Origin: Ariolimax columbianus
Lineage: Eukaryota > Mollusca > Gastropoda > Stylommatophora > Arionidae
Direction of reading: 5' to 3'
Length of the DNA stretch: 64,000 nucleotides
Assembly: GCA_036924085.1 (NCBI GenBank)
Contig: JAVGWX010000008.1
Span: 53,567,314-53,631,313, forward strand
The notes under the pieces were generated by a model that did no database searches, had not been told where the DNA came from, and saw only the letters and a list, made by a program, of their open reading frames with translations. The translations under genes and the position numbers were made by a program. Shown piece after piece: positions 33,435 to 45,060 of the stretch. The number at the start of each line of letters is the position of its first letter. The stretch's first letter is position 1.

Positions 33435-33685
33435 GGACGGCGTGGTCTAGTGGTTAAAGGACACAGCTCATAATCCTAAGGTGTTGGGTTCACTCCCGCA
33501 GCACAGCACTGGCCGTTACACCGAGGAAGCAGACCCTTAGATAATGCAGGAGGAAGAATAGCCTAACTTAAAATGCATGCCGCAGTCGGATGCACTGGGC
33601 TGACAGGCTGTTAGTGCAACGAACACCGTATTGAGGAATAGAGAAATAAGTCGAACGCAACAAAACAAAAACAATAACAAAATTG
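33435..33685 (+). repeat. tRNA-derived SINE family A, plus orientation
   Basis: Starts ggacggcgtggtctagtggt, then taaagg (A box), and gggttcactcccg (B box). The body has aaatgcatgccgcagtcgga and gcactgggctgacaggc, with tail gaacgcaacaaaacaaaaac. Confidence 0.88.
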
Positions 33686-33726
33686 AAAAACGAGCTCATA
33701 AACTGATAGAGGCGGGGGCCGTAAAC

Positions 33727-33762
33727 CTATCTTAACTTAACTTGACTCAACTTAACTTAACG
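33727..33762. repeat. (TTAAC)n short microsatellite
   Basis: Cttaacttaacttgactcaacttaac-type pentanucleotide repeats. Confidence 0.85.
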
Positions 33763-33844
33763 TCTTTATATTGCCTTGGAAGACTCTGCAGAGTCTGTAT
33801 ACAACCAGTTTCATTGAGGAGGTCAACCGATGTGCGAGTCCATC

Positions 33845-34045
33845 TTAATTGACTCAAGCAATAGAACAAAGTAGACCCTCAGCCTGTTAGGCGTCATCTT
33901 AACTGCCCTTTATAAACCACATAACCAGGTGTTATGCCATGTCACGCAGCTAGTAGCCGCTTTCGACATGCTCTCTGTGGGACAGTAGTGCTATTCTTAA
34001 TTTTGTCATACACAAAGACCCCGGCGGACAAATCTGGAATATCTC
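33845..34045. repeat. Dispersed repeat family G
   Basis: Shares gtagacc.tcagcctgtta, gttatgccatgtc, cgacatgctctc, gtgctattctt and gtcatacacaaagacccc, in that order, with 55,285-55,500. No A/B boxes or coding frame seen; orientation unknown. Confidence 0.8.
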
Positions 34046-34500
34046 GCACAACGATAGCTTAACTGTTACCGTCACTGCCATGGGTAACACGCAGGTCCTG
34101 TCCTGATGGGTAGGCGAAACGGAAACAGCGAAAATCCTGGATAATGCGGACTCCAAAGCTACAACTCCCTTGGGCATAATAAGCCGCAGAAAATAAACTG
34201 CCCACTAACTTACTACTAATAGTCAAATGTGAGTCCGAGACGCACACCAGGAAAAACATGTGACACGTTATTATATGGGCCGACCAGTTGAACTTGCCGA
34301 ATAAAATTGGATAGCTTTTGGCTATGTGGCGTGATACTGATTTAATACAATGATTCCAGTATAACGTGCATACCGGAGATCGGGAAAAAATGACCAGCAG
34401 AAATAGAAGGACACCAATCAGACCATTCTCCTCAGCATGCCATGATAACGTTTGAACAAGACTGAGCTAGGTGGCTGTCATATTAATGTTAACAAATCGT
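34046..34500. other. Unassigned, nothing recognised
   Basis: No domain or repeat found. Confidence 0.4.
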
Positions 34501-34766
34501 ATAGTTATCATCATTATCAGGTGCCCTGCCGGTTGGAATGGGCGATCAAGGACTCCATCCGCTTCCATCACGTGTGTTGTTTACCAACTCTGTTGTTGAT
34601 TGTTGCCAATACCATTCTCTCACGCTGAACCGGTGCCCATTTTAGGCTGGGTCGACCCTAGATACATTGTGGTCTGAAAAAACACTACCGCCTCAACTGG
34701 GGAATGAGCCCAGGACCACTCAGATGCGAAGCCAGAGAGCTAACCACTGCGCTATGCGGCTCCCAC
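34501..34766 (-). repeat. tRNA-derived SINE family E
   Basis: The minus strand starts gtgggagccgcatagcgcag and tggttagctc (A box), with gggctcattcccc (B-box like). It continues through ccacaatgtatctagggtcg and acccagcc to a tail with atgataa text. A second, partial copy is at 35.3 kb. Confidence 0.8.
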
Positions 34767-35289
34767 GACATGCCCAAAAAAAAAGAATGACTGCCTTGTT
34801 CTGATCTTCGCAATGAGTTGTCTTTGTATGTGTGCCTCTTTGAGTACTGTATCATTATCATGTATTACCAGAAAACATTACTGAGAGAGACTGAGCACCT
34901 ATGGATGTGCCTGGAATACAGTAAAGTCGATTCTTAAGAACAGAACAGAAAGCAATATTCAAATATCACTGCTGTCACCAACAACAAAATACAAATATGA
35001 TTGATTCGACAACAAGGACCTTATTAACATTGTGAAAATGCGAACGGTTGAGGGCAAGAAAGATAGACAGAGATTTTGGATGAAGACACTGCAATCGATA
35101 AACCAGTAATGCATAGTTTGTTTGGATTTTGAAATAATGAGCTGGTCCAGCAGAGAGGGGCGCCTGAGAGGAGGGAGCAGGAATGTATACAACCAGCGAG
35201 CCATCAGTATCTCAAAAGTCAAAGTAACCTATAGCCTTACTGCCGTAGGGGTGTGAAGTGTTAGCGACCGCATATTTCAAGGCTCAGTT
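34767..35289. other. Unassigned, nothing recognised
   Basis: A short A-rich run follows the SINE head; otherwise unique-looking. Confidence 0.4.
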
Positions 35290-35435
35290 GTATGAGGGTG
35301 GGTGCCAGGCCTCTCACTCCCCTCTTTAACTTCCCAGAATGAACCGGTATCCATTTAAGGCTGGGTCGACCCGGGAACCATTGCGGTCTTGAAAAAAACA
35401 GATGTTCGCATCAACTGGGAAATGAACCCAAGACA
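35290..35435 (-). repeat. SINE family E fragment
   Basis: The plus strand reads gaatgaaccggtatccattt, aaggctgggtcgacc, ccattgcggtct and actgggaaatgaaccca, parallel to the 34.6-kb copy. The tRNA-like head is lost. Confidence 0.75.
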
Positions 35436-36427
35436 TGTATCAGTATCTACACTTCACGATTTGCTGATAGGATATGAGCACCTATGTGTCTGCCCGAAAT
35501 GCAATGACCTCGATTCTTAATAAAACAACAAAACAGAGAAAAATCTGGAAAGGTATTACAAAGGGAGTGGGATTACAAAGGACATCCGAAATGCTGAACC
35601 GCTCACATGAATGATGGATTGCTTTTAATGCTAGGAGATACAACATATGATGATGAGGATGATGATGATTATGTGACACTTTTATGAAGGTGGAATACCT
35701 CGTTGGTACTTGCGTTATAATTCACCCCAAACAGAGTTCACTGAGTTCCCATCGTACTCATTTGACAGGCGATGATTGTAACGAGTTAAGGAAAGGACAA
35801 GTCAATATAATATTATTTGAAATAAAACGGTAAAGAATTAGAAAAAGAATATTTAACACTCCCAACAATTAAAAAGTGGACTATTATGGAACGAAACTAC
35901 CTCAAATTCTGTGTTAACCATATATATATTTATTTTTTTTCGGGTGAATTAAGACGCAATTACCTACAGATCCATCGGTCGGGAATTTTGGGATTGTTTT
36001 TGCTTAAAACTGATGTGACTCTGATGAGTCTTCTCAACCAGTATAAAAACGTTAAGTTGAGTTAGGTTTTAAACAATCAAAACTGAATCAAGGCTGAATT
36101 TGAGCTCAAAACAATGGCAGACTTCATCACGGGACCCTTTCTCACGGTGTGAACAGCAAAGAAGCTATCACAAGAGCCAGACGTTTATAACAGAAGAATA
36201 TAGTATATGATACTTGAACTGTGTAAACAAACAACTAAAACATATACTGAAAATAGCCAAGGCCTTTTTGTTGTCAACACTATTTCTCTCTCTTTCTCTC
36301 ACTCTCGTATGCACTTACATACCCACATATACTTACTTACTCAAACATTCATATGAAGACGTTATTTACACATGCACACATACATACACATACATACATA
36401 TACACGACGAACTGAGACGCTAGTCCA
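35436..36427. other. Unassigned
   Basis: Contains short (GAT)n at 35,650-35,670 and (CATA)n near 36,370-36,405. No gene seen. Confidence 0.4.
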
Positions 36428-36575
36428 GTCAGGCACAACATACTGACCAGGACGTCGCGTCAGGGTCAGGCACAACATACTGACCAGGACCTCGCGTCAG
36501 GGTCAGGCACAACATACTGACCAGGACGTCGCGTCAGGGTCAGGCACAACATACTGACCAGGACGTCGCGTCAGG
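36428..36575. repeat. 37-bp minisatellite, 4 copies, built from the 5' end of repeat family D
   Basis: The unit contains gtcaggcacaacatactgac and then caggacgtcgcg, repeated every 37 bp from 36428. The same motif occurs once at the start of the family D copy at 63.3 kb (atcaggcgcaatttactgac). Confidence 0.9.
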
Positions 36576-36868
36576 GTCAATACACTTACCAAGACCACAG
36601 TCTCTCTTCCATGTAGCGTTCTCCCTGGAAACAGGCTGTTTTCAAGACAGCCTGGCTGGCGAAATATAGATGGATGTGATCCCCGTAGCAGAGAGCGCCA
36701 CGCAGATGAAGCCAAGGATAGCACAACCGCCTGGAGTACCGCGGTCTACCTTCATCAGCATGCTCAGGATGTGAGAGAAGCTACTACAACCCGCCACTTA
36801 ACGTCTTTTTCAAGGCGCACAAAAGAATAAACTTACTCATTGTGGACATTAAACAAACAACAACAACA
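36576..36868 (+). repeat. Dispersed repeat family D
   Basis: Contains accaagaccacagtctctct, catgtagcg, ggaaacaggctgttttcaag, gatgtgatccccgtag, accttcatcagcatgctcag and acttaacgtctttttcaagg, then cgcacaaaag, ending caacaacaacac. It is directly preceded by the 37-bp array. Confidence 0.8.
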
Positions 36869-37420
36869 CACATGCATACACACATATCCACATACACCGA
36901 TACCAGCAATGGAATATGGTCTGTAATCCCAAGCACAGAACACAGAACTGGCGACCGTAAAATCGTACAGCCTATAATTAATAGAAACACACTAAGCGGA
37001 TATCAATTATTGGAACATAGTCTCATTAGCGTCTGTATGAGAGATCTTATATCTGATGCTATCGTCAGACAACAATAACAGACATTGCTGAAGGCGAAAA
37101 GTCTTAGAAATGCCTCATTCTAGAAGATTATATCTATTTTTAGAAGTAATGATCCGTGCCCAACCTATCTGAGTTGCTTTCCTTAACAGCAAATGGGGTT
37201 CACATTTACATCTGGATAAATTGGAGAACGTCGAGATTCGTAATAAAACAGTAAACTTTACTACTAGAAGTTATGGCTTGAATAACGTTACTCTGCTAAT
37301 GATAAGACAAGCGAACACACAACTGGTAGCCACTTATTGTGTATCTCATAATCTCACCATACAAAACATTTATCGACTTCCGCAGTTGGTTCATTCCTTG
37401 GTTGTATTCTTTCTTCTTTA
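36869..37420. other. Unassigned, nothing recognised
   Basis: AT-rich; the 66-78 codon frames show no domain. Confidence 0.4.
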
Positions 37421-40400
37421 GTCGTCTCACTTTCTACTGGGTTATAGCCCAGTGTCGTCTCACTTTCTACCGGGTTGTAGCCCAGTGTCGTCTCACTTTC
37501 TACCGGGTTGTAGCCCAGTGTCGTCTCACTTTCTACCGAGTTGTAGCCCAGTGTCGTCTCACTTTCTACCGGGTTGTAGCCTAGTGTCGTCTCACTTTCT
37601 ACCGGATTGTAGCCCAGTGTCGTCTCACTTTCTACCGGGTTGTAGCCCAGTGTCGTCTCACATTCTACCGGGTTGTAGCCCAGTGTCGTCTCACTTTCTA
37701 CCGGGTTGTAGCCCAGTGTCGTCTCACTTTCTACCGGGTTGTAGCCCAGTGTCGTCTCACTTTCTACCGGGTTGTAGCCCAGTGTCGTCTCACTTTCTAC
37801 TGGGTTGTAGCCCAGTGTCGTCTCACTTTCTACCGGGTTGTAGCCCAGTGTCGTCTCACTTTCTACCGGGTTGTAGCCCAGTGTCGTCTCACTTTCTACC
37901 GGGTTGTAGCCCAGTGTCGTCTCACTTTCTACCGGGTTGTAGCCCAGTGTCGTCTCACTTTCTACCGGGTTGTAGCCCAGTGTCGTCTCACTTTCTACCG
38001 GGTTGTAGCCCAGTGTCGTCTCACTTTCTACTGGGTTGTAGCCCCGTGTCGTCTCACTTTCTACTGGGTTGTAGCCCAGTGTCGTCTCACTTTCTACTGG
38101 GTTGTAGCCCAGTGTCGTCTCACTTTCTACCGGGTTGTAGCCCAGTGTCGTCTCACTTTCTACCGGGTTGTAGCCCAGTGTCGTCTCACTTTCTACCGGG
38201 TTGTAGCCCAGTGTCGTCTCACTTTCTACCGGGTTGTAGCCCAGTGTCGTCTCACTTTCTACCGGGTTGTAGCCCAGTGTCGTCTCACTTTCTACCGGGT
38301 TGTAGCCCAGTGTCGTCTCACTTTCTACTGGGTTGTAGCCCAGTGTCGTCTCACTTTCTACTGGGTTGTAACCCAGTGTCGTCTCACTTTCTACCAGGTT
38401 GTAGCCCAGTGTCGTCTCACTTTCTACTGGGTTGTAGCCCAGTGTCGTCTCACTTTCTACCGGGTTGTAGCCCAGTGTCGTCTCACTTTCTACCGGGTTG
38501 TAGCCCAGTGTCGTCTCACTTTCTACCGGGTTGTAGCCCAGTGTCGTCTCACTTTCTACTGGGTTGTAGCCCAGTATCGTCTCACTTTCTACTGGGTTGT
38601 AGCCCAGTGTCGTCTCACTTTCTACTGGGTTGTAGCCCAGTGTCGTCTCACTTTCTACTGGGTTGTAGCCCAGTGTCGTCTCACTTTCTACTGGGTTGTA
38701 GCCCAGTGTCGTCTCACTTTCTACCGGGTTGTAGCCCAGTGTCGTCTCACTTTCTACTGGGTTGTAGCCCAGTGTCGTCTCACTTTCTACCAGCTTGTAG
38801 CCCAGTGTCGTCTCACATTCTACCGGGTTGTAGCCCAGTGTCGTCTCACTTTCTACCGGGTTGTAGCCCAGTGTCGTCTCACTTTCTACTAGGTTGTAGC
38901 CCAGTGTCGTCTCACTTTCTACCGGGTTGTAGCCCAGTGTGGTCAAACTTTCTACCGGAGTTTAGCCCAGTGTCGTCTCACTTTCTACCGGGTTGTAGCC
39001 CGGTGTCGTCTCACTTTCTACTGGGTTGTAGCCCAGTGTCGTCTCACTTTCTACTGGGTTGTAGCCCAGTGTCGTCTCACTTTCTACTGGGTTGTAGCCC
39101 AGTGTCGTCTCACTTTCTACCGGGATGTAGCCCAGTGTCGTCTCACTTTCTACCGGGTTGTAGCCCAGTGTCGTCTCACTTTCTACCGGGTTGTAGCCCA
39201 GTGTCGTCTCACTTTCTACCGGGTTGTAGCCCAGTGTCGTCTCACTTTATACCGGGTTGTAGCCCAGTGTAGTCTCACTTTCTACCGGGTTGTAGCCCAG
39301 TGTCGTCTCACTTTCTACTGGGTTGTAGCCCAGTGTCGTCTCACTTTCTACTGGGTTGTAGCCCAGTGTCGTCTCACTTTCTACCGGGTTGTAGCCCAGT
39401 GTCGTCTCACTTTCTACTGGGTTGTAGCCCAGTGTCGTCTCACTTTCTACTGGGTTGTAGCCCGGTGTCGTCTCACTTTCTACCGGGTTGTAGCCCAGTG
39501 TCGTCTCACTTTCTACCGGGTTGTAGCCCAGTGTCGTCTCACTTTCTAGCGGGTTGTAGCCCAGTGTGGTCTCACTTTCTACCGGGTTGTAGCCCAGTGT
39601 CGTCTCACTTTCTACTGGGTTGTAGCCCAGTGTCGTCTCACTTTCTACTAGCTTGTAGCCCAGTTTCGTCTCACTTTCTACCGGGTTGTAGCCCAGTGTC
39701 GTCTCACTTTCTACCGGGTTGTAGCCCAGTGTCGTCTCACTTTCTACCGGGTTGTAGCCCAGTGTCGTCTCACTTTCTACCGGGTTTGTAGCCCAGTGTC
39801 GTCTCACTTTCTACCGGGTTGTAGCCCAGTGTCGTCTCACTTTCTACTGGGTTGAAGCCCAGTGTCGTCTCACTTTCTACTGGGTTGTAGCCCAGTGTCG
39901 TCTCACTTTCTACCGGGTTGTAGCCCAGTGTCGTCTCACTTTCTACTGGGTTGTAGCCCAGTGTCGTCTCACTTTCTACTGGGTTGTAGCCCAGTGTCGT
40001 CTTACTTTCTACCGGGTTGTAGCCCAGTGTCGTCTCACTTTCTACCGGGTTGTAGCCCAGTGTCGTCTCACTTTCTACTGGGTTGTAGCCCAGTGTCGTC
40101 TCACTTTCTACTGGGTTGTAGCCCAGTGTCGTCTCACTTTCTACCGGGTTGTAGCCCAGTGTCGTCTCACTTTCTACCGGGTTGTAGCCCAGTATCGTCT
40201 CACTTTCTACCGGGTTGTAGCCCAGTGTCGTCTCACTTTCTACCGGGTTGTAGCCCAGTGTCGTCTCACTTTCTACCGGGTTGTAGCCCAGTGTCGTCTC
40301 ACTTTCTACCGGGTTGTAGCCCAGTGTCGTCTCACTTTCTACCGGGTTGTAGCCCAGTGTCGTCTCACTTTCTACTGGGTTGTAGCCCAGTGTCGTCTCA

Positions 40401-40556
40401 CTTTCTACCGGGTTGTAGCCTAGTGTCGTCTCACTTTCTACTGGGTTGTAGCCCAGTGTCGTCTCACTTTCTACTGGGTTGTAGCCCAGTGTCGTCTCAC
40501 TTTCTACTGGGTTGTAGCCCAGTGTCGTCTCACTTTCTACCGGGTTGTAGCCCAGT
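37421..40556. repeat. 33-bp minisatellite, 95 copies, 3.1 kb
   Basis: The unit begins gtcgtctcactttctaccgg and ends gttgtagcccagt. 3136 bp is 95 x 33 plus one base. The extra base is a T near 39,786 (cgggtttgtag) and breaks the frame. Units differ mostly at one site (CCGGG or CTGGG). The plus strand reads SHFLPGCSPVS and the minus strand ETTLGYNPVES, both open for hundreds of codons, because 33 is a multiple of three and the unit lacks stops in these frames. I see no signal peptide, start context or splice structure to support a protein. Units near 38,940 and 39,655 are the most diverged. Confidence 0.99.
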
Positions 40557-40599
40557 GTCGTGCTATTTGTCTTGAGCCTGTCTCGTGGCTGGAGGTGCA

Positions 40600-40885
40600 T
40601 GTGTCTCCATTTTACAGCAAGTCTTGTTTACTCTGTCTGTTTAATTTTTTTCTCTGTCTACCTTTCGTCTTTCTTCCTGATGTTCTCCAGTAGAAGGTTG
40701 CATGAACAATGTGGTCTGGCTGCATTACCACAATTTGGCCAAACCAATTCATTCTCTGTTGCTCGATGTACTGTAGGCGGGGAATTGTTCCAACCTTCTC
40801 CCGGATAATCATATTTGGGATGCTGTCTCTTCTGGTGATGTTCATGACCTTTCGTAGGCACCACGTTCCTGGTCCCTACTCATTG
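40600..40885 (-). pseudogene. LINE reverse transcriptase C-terminal fragment
   Basis: The minus frame reads RKVMNITRRDSIPNMIIREK, then VGTIPRLQYIEQQRMNWFGQ and GRKTKGRQRKKLNRQSKQDL. This is the thumb/C-terminal region after the RT palm (IPN..IR...G..P....I...R..WFGH, then basic GR). It ends at a stop at 40,612, at the edge of the 33-bp array. Open for about 90 codons. Confidence 0.75.
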
Positions 40886-41234
40886 GTCATGTCTGGCACT
40901 GGTAGCACAGGATTGGGATAAAGATATTATTTATTACCTGCTTTTTTGCTTGAAGGGAAATCTTGAGAAATGTGTCAACGAACCTACGTAAGCTCCTACG
41001 GTGATCGTATCTGTAACTATGTGTTTAGCGTGATGAGGTTACAAACAAAAAGCACAGCCATCTTTAGTCGTCTCTTATAATCTGATATGGGATTTCTTTG
41101 GCCTAAGACGAAACGAGTCTTCGTAATGACCTTGTGATAGTTGAAACCATCTATAGTAAAAAATATGCACAACTCACGGCATTGTGCACTTCGCAATTCC
41201 AAAAGTAAATAATCTGCTGTACGTGATACAAAAC
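40886..41234. other. Unassigned, nothing recognised
   Basis: No domain seen in either strand. Confidence 0.4.
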
Positions 41235-41520
41235 GCATACAGAGCAAAACATATAAGGGCAGGTCACATGTTGCGACGAAACGATGGTCGATGAAGCACG
41301 GCGACAGCAATCTGGAACCTGAAAGATAAAAAGAGACTACAGGGAGGACCTACAATGCGTTGATTAGACTTCATTGCTGTTCACAACAACATCCGAGACG
41401 CCTCTGGGAGAAGGCCTACCATGCACTCCGTTTCATGGATCAAAACAGGGTCCGCTGGAGACGAAGTTGGGACCCTCAACTACGTTAAGGAACGGGTCAT
41501 CAAGATCGAGATGTGGTACA
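41235..41520 (+). pseudogene. LINE reverse transcriptase C-terminal remnant
   Basis: The plus frame reads AYRAKHIRAGHMLRRNDGR, then after a stop TATAIWNLKDKKRLQGGPTM. It is related to the 9.66-kb fragment (GHMLRRN). It has several stops. Confidence 0.5.
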
Positions 41521-41639
41521 AACGTCTATGTTTAAAAATAAAGAAAATATATATGCAGAAATGTGAGATACAGAATTCACAATAAGGAATAACCAGTTCT
41601 ATTTATGAACGTAGGATCGAAGACTGTGAAAGAACACAC

Positions 41640-42060
41640 AACAATGGCTGATTTATGTCGAAAAATTGATGACGAAAATAATGTAGGAGCTAATTACGTG
41701 AGTAATACAAGAGTTAGGGACGAAAACAATGTCGGACAAAACTAATTAAAGTGTTTGCGACAAAAGTAAGGTGAGAGTAAACGACGAAAATAATATAACA
41801 GCTACATGCAATAAAGTATAGGTTAATTGCGAAAAAAACGTTAGAGTTAAAGACGACAATAATGTAACAGTTAATAACAAAAGTAATGTAAGAGTTAACG
41901 TCAGAAAAAAATGTAAAAGTTCAGGACGAAATTAATGAAAGTGTTAACGATAATAAAGAAAGAGTTCATAACGAAATAACATTAGAAGTAATGGCGAAAG
42001 TAATTTAAGAGTTTACGACTAAAATAAAGAAAATGTTGATGCCGAAAATAATGTTTCAGT
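41640..42060. repeat. Diverged tandem array, about 24 bp, 'gttaacgacgaaaataatgtaaga' type
   Basis: Gacgaaaataatgta-like text followed by agagttaa recurs about 17 times with many substitutions and small indels. It is an old minisatellite. Confidence 0.65.
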
Positions 42061-43554
42061 GAATGATGTTTACCCCAGTGCCCATCTCCCCCTACGTAAG
42101 CCTACCATGCCGAGGTTGGAGAGCTTGCGCGCCATAATGACCCAAAGAGCTATGTCGGCGGGAGTTTTACTCCTGGCAGGGTCACGAATCCGGGCAGGTT
42201 CTTTTAGAGTTGCCAGATAAAAGGGCAGAGGAGCAGGTGTAGCTGCAGAACCCACCGGCGAGTGGTACTTGCTAGGGGCTGCAACAATCCATCCCCACTT
42301 CAGGAGTGAAATGCATTCTTGTTTTGTCCTATACTTTTTGTCCTTTATCATTTATCCCCAAGAATGACGAAGAGATGCAGACCAGCGGACATTGCACCTC
42401 TGCCCCCTTGTGACAATCTCCTAGGTGGCGGGGAATGCCACACATACCATCCCTACAGATTGGCTGGCAAAACTGACGGAAGAATGATGAGATAGCCAAC
42501 CCAGATGAATTTGATATGTCCCTGGGAGGGCGTGACGATCCTGGGAGGGCGTGACGATCCTGGGACACCGACACACTGGACTGCCTCTTTTCGTGGACAC
42601 TAGATGAAGATGCGTCCTCAACCACCCTTCACAATCATGATGCCTCTAAGACAACAGACTTGATACATGATTGTACATCGCCTCAACAATTGAGGAGGAC
42701 TTGTGCTTTTATCCGGGAGGCATTGGGCTGTCAAGAGCTGCTAGCTCTCATCTAAAGGGATTATATCATCATCATCATTATCGCAGTGTCCCAAATTGAA
42801 GAAGAGAAAATAATTGCCTTGCCCCATCCTTCTACTATTTAAAATTATGTCATAAATGACAACTGAAGAGGGATATGCATGTAGCTGGCAACAGCGTATG
42901 TAATACTGATATTCAATTAAACAGATTGCGATACATGATGCCAGACATCCAAAATCTGTTTACATATACTCAAGTCTTTTGCCCTGTACTAATTACTATA
43001 TTAGACCAAAAGATTCACTCAGTTTGTCTCTCAATCCCATTGGAAAACGACTCATTTCAAAAAGACGCTTGTATTCGTAAAGGCACCAGATTGTCACTTC
43101 TCAGTCCATGTATTGTCGGAGATGAGAACTATTTGCCTGACACATCCTTATTTAGGTAATAACCCAGTCAAGGACGACCTTGAATGACGTCTGTGGCCAG
43201 ATTTTGGTGCTGTGAATTTGGTCACCGAGAGAGACTGCCAGTAAACATGTATCTATTTGTCTTTGAGTACCCCGAGGATTCTCTGCCTGTGTCTATGCTT
43301 TACGTAAGCATGCACATCCATGGCTCCAAAACGTCATATCTGTGAATGACTTGTGGGGACTGGTTGGTTTACACTGTGTTCTGCGTCAGAGCGCTAAGTA
43401 TGTCCATCTCCAGCATGCATTTATTTGCGGCTGCCTCTATAGCATTTGACTGTCATTGGCCTTCCTGCAAGGCAACAGTTGTTTGTTGTCAGAGTTGCCA
43501 CGTCCAAAAACGTGTCTTATCTTAGATTACATACTTCACCTAATAGACCACACC
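42061..43554. other. Unassigned
   Basis: Two overlapping minus-strand frames (42351-42070 and 42625-42329, 93 and 98 codons) show no domain. A 20-bp direct duplication (ctgggagggcgtgacgatc) lies at 42,520-42,560. A (ATC)n run at 42,766-42,780 could be a LINE tail, but no LINE coding text was secure. Confidence 0.4.
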
Positions 43555-43713
43555 TGGGAAACATTACTGCTATATTTGTGATCAAAACAGACAAACAGTA
43601 GAACATGTTCACCAGTCCGATCAATGCAATCAGAGGAGCAGAGTGATAGTGTAGCCCTCACAAACCATGCTGAAGGATAAACTGTATTGCGGCGAAAGAA
43701 ATAGATTGCAAGA

Positions 43714-43716
<3 letters not shown>
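43555..43716 (+). pseudogene. LINE C-terminal knuckle remnant
   Basis: The plus frame reads HYCYICDQNRQTVEHVHQSD, then QCNQRSRV and, after a stop, DKLYCGERN. The C..C...QT.EHV.Q pattern followed by KLYG-like text matches the LINE ends at 24.4 and 45.4 kb in order. It is strongly decayed and runs into (GA)n. Confidence 0.45.

Positions 43717-43770
<54 letters not shown>
43717..43770. repeat. (GA)n microsatellite
   Basis: A GA tract of about 54 bp with almost no interruption, immediately after a LINE-like end. Confidence 0.97.
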
Positions 43771-43772
<2 letters not shown>

Positions 43773-44754
43773 GTGTGATTAAATGTGAGCGAAGGATGCA
43801 GAAGAGGGAGGAGAGGAACTAACGTTTGTCCCTAGAATCTCATTCAATCTGTCGAAGGGACAGAAGAATAGATTTGCTGTTGTCACGACGTGTTTCATCT
43901 ACGAAAATCACGGAATGTGACGGAACACAAAATGGTAGTTATGGCTTCGTGGTTTGAACGCTAGATCTCAAACACGATACCCGATTCGGTCAAGTAATTG
44001 ACATTGACAGATGTTCCCACGTCGAATTTTGTTTCTCTTTTTGACACAGCACAGAGACTTGCAGAAGGGAAAGAAAAGGTTTCATTTTCTCTCTTGAATC
44101 CCTATTTAGACTTACAGAAGGAATAGAACAATGCTCTGTTATCTCTCGTGTATCCCAATTTATACTTAAGACAAAGTCTGCTTAGAAAGCAAAATTATAA
44201 CGTTTATTGTTTAATCTTAATAAAACTTAAAAAGTGATCAGACCAAGTGTATGTGTGGGTCTTACCGGCTCATAAAAAGCGAATATGCCAAGTTTCTGTT
44301 ATTTCTTTGCTCATGACCTACTTATAACGTAGTAGTTGTCCCTGTCAGGTGTTTCTATGTAATTGAAGACGGTTAACGTGAATATTCGCAATATTTATGT
44401 CTGTTTTTATTCGTGCATTGTTCAATTTCCGTCTCTGCATCACCTCGGTGGTCCATCGCATTGATTTTCTGTGTGTTAAATTTCATCTAATAGGACGAAT
44501 GTGTCAGATTGTGTTCCAATGTGGATTATCAGTTTCCGCCATTGCTGGCGTCAGTGCAACCAGATGTTTCTTGTTACGTGTTCATCGCGTGATAACGATG
44601 TCCGGTTAGGAAAGTTTGATTGTCTGGATCACGTTGGGCTCTAGCCGGTCTACCATCTGTTGGAGACAGGACACTACTGTCCCTGGTCTACAGGGTCGAC
44701 AGGATATATGGTTTTTGCTATAAAATAGTGAAATGGGATTAATCCGACTGGTCT
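43771..44754. other. Unassigned
   Basis: A weak tRNA-like head (gcttcgtggtttgaacgc) at 43,945 lacks a convincing B box. Nothing else recognised. Confidence 0.35.
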
Positions 44755-45060
44755 CTTCTTCTTTGACGTTCGTCTTGACAACGACGTTGTAGCGTTGGTC
44801 AAAGTTTACAGCGAGGCTGCGATATTTGCGCCATCCGACCCGACACATCCGATTTCGGACTAAAGTACCTGGCTAACTTCCCACTGCCATCCCAATCATA
44901 TTTGCCAGAGTGCACTAGTGCTGCTTGTTATTGGAGCTAGCGTTGAGGCGGAATATGATCTTGGTCAGCTGTGGTTCACTTCCCTAATGCAAGCAGCCAG
45001 CTGTGAGTCGGTGGCTTCTGTCAGCTCAATCGCTACTGTACCTTGGGTCCATGAGCTGGT
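44755..45060 (-). repeat. SINE superfamily, subfamily C, inverted copy
   Basis: The plus strand reads tcttcttctttgacgttcgt, caaagtttacagcgaggctg, cgatatttgcgcc, cccgacacatccgatttcgg and cagccagctgtgagtcggtg. These are the reverse complement of the subfamily C blocks in order. Confidence 0.78.

Noticed and set aside
33435..33510. Functional tRNA gene
   Set aside because: A and B boxes are present, but the four copies in the window continue into the same 180-bp body with an A-rich tail, which is SINE structure.
36008..36040. Hammerhead ribozyme (CTGATGAGTC)
   Set aside because: The second conserved GAAA strand and the closing helices are absent. The same applies to other CTGATGA matches in the window.
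37354..40600. ORFs up to 606 codons on both strands (SHFLPGCSPVS, ETTLGYNPVES)
   Set aside because: Repeat artefacts of a 33-bp unit. The inserted T splits both strands, and the flanking codons are a LINE remnant or unique DNA.
42070..42625. Two adjacent minus-strand ORFs (93 and 98 codons) suggesting a small gene
   Set aside because: They overlap in different frames, contain a 20-bp duplication and show no recognisable motif.
43940..44010. tRNA-derived SINE head
   Set aside because: The A-box-like text gcttcgtggtttgaacgc is not followed by a clear B box, and no second copy was found.
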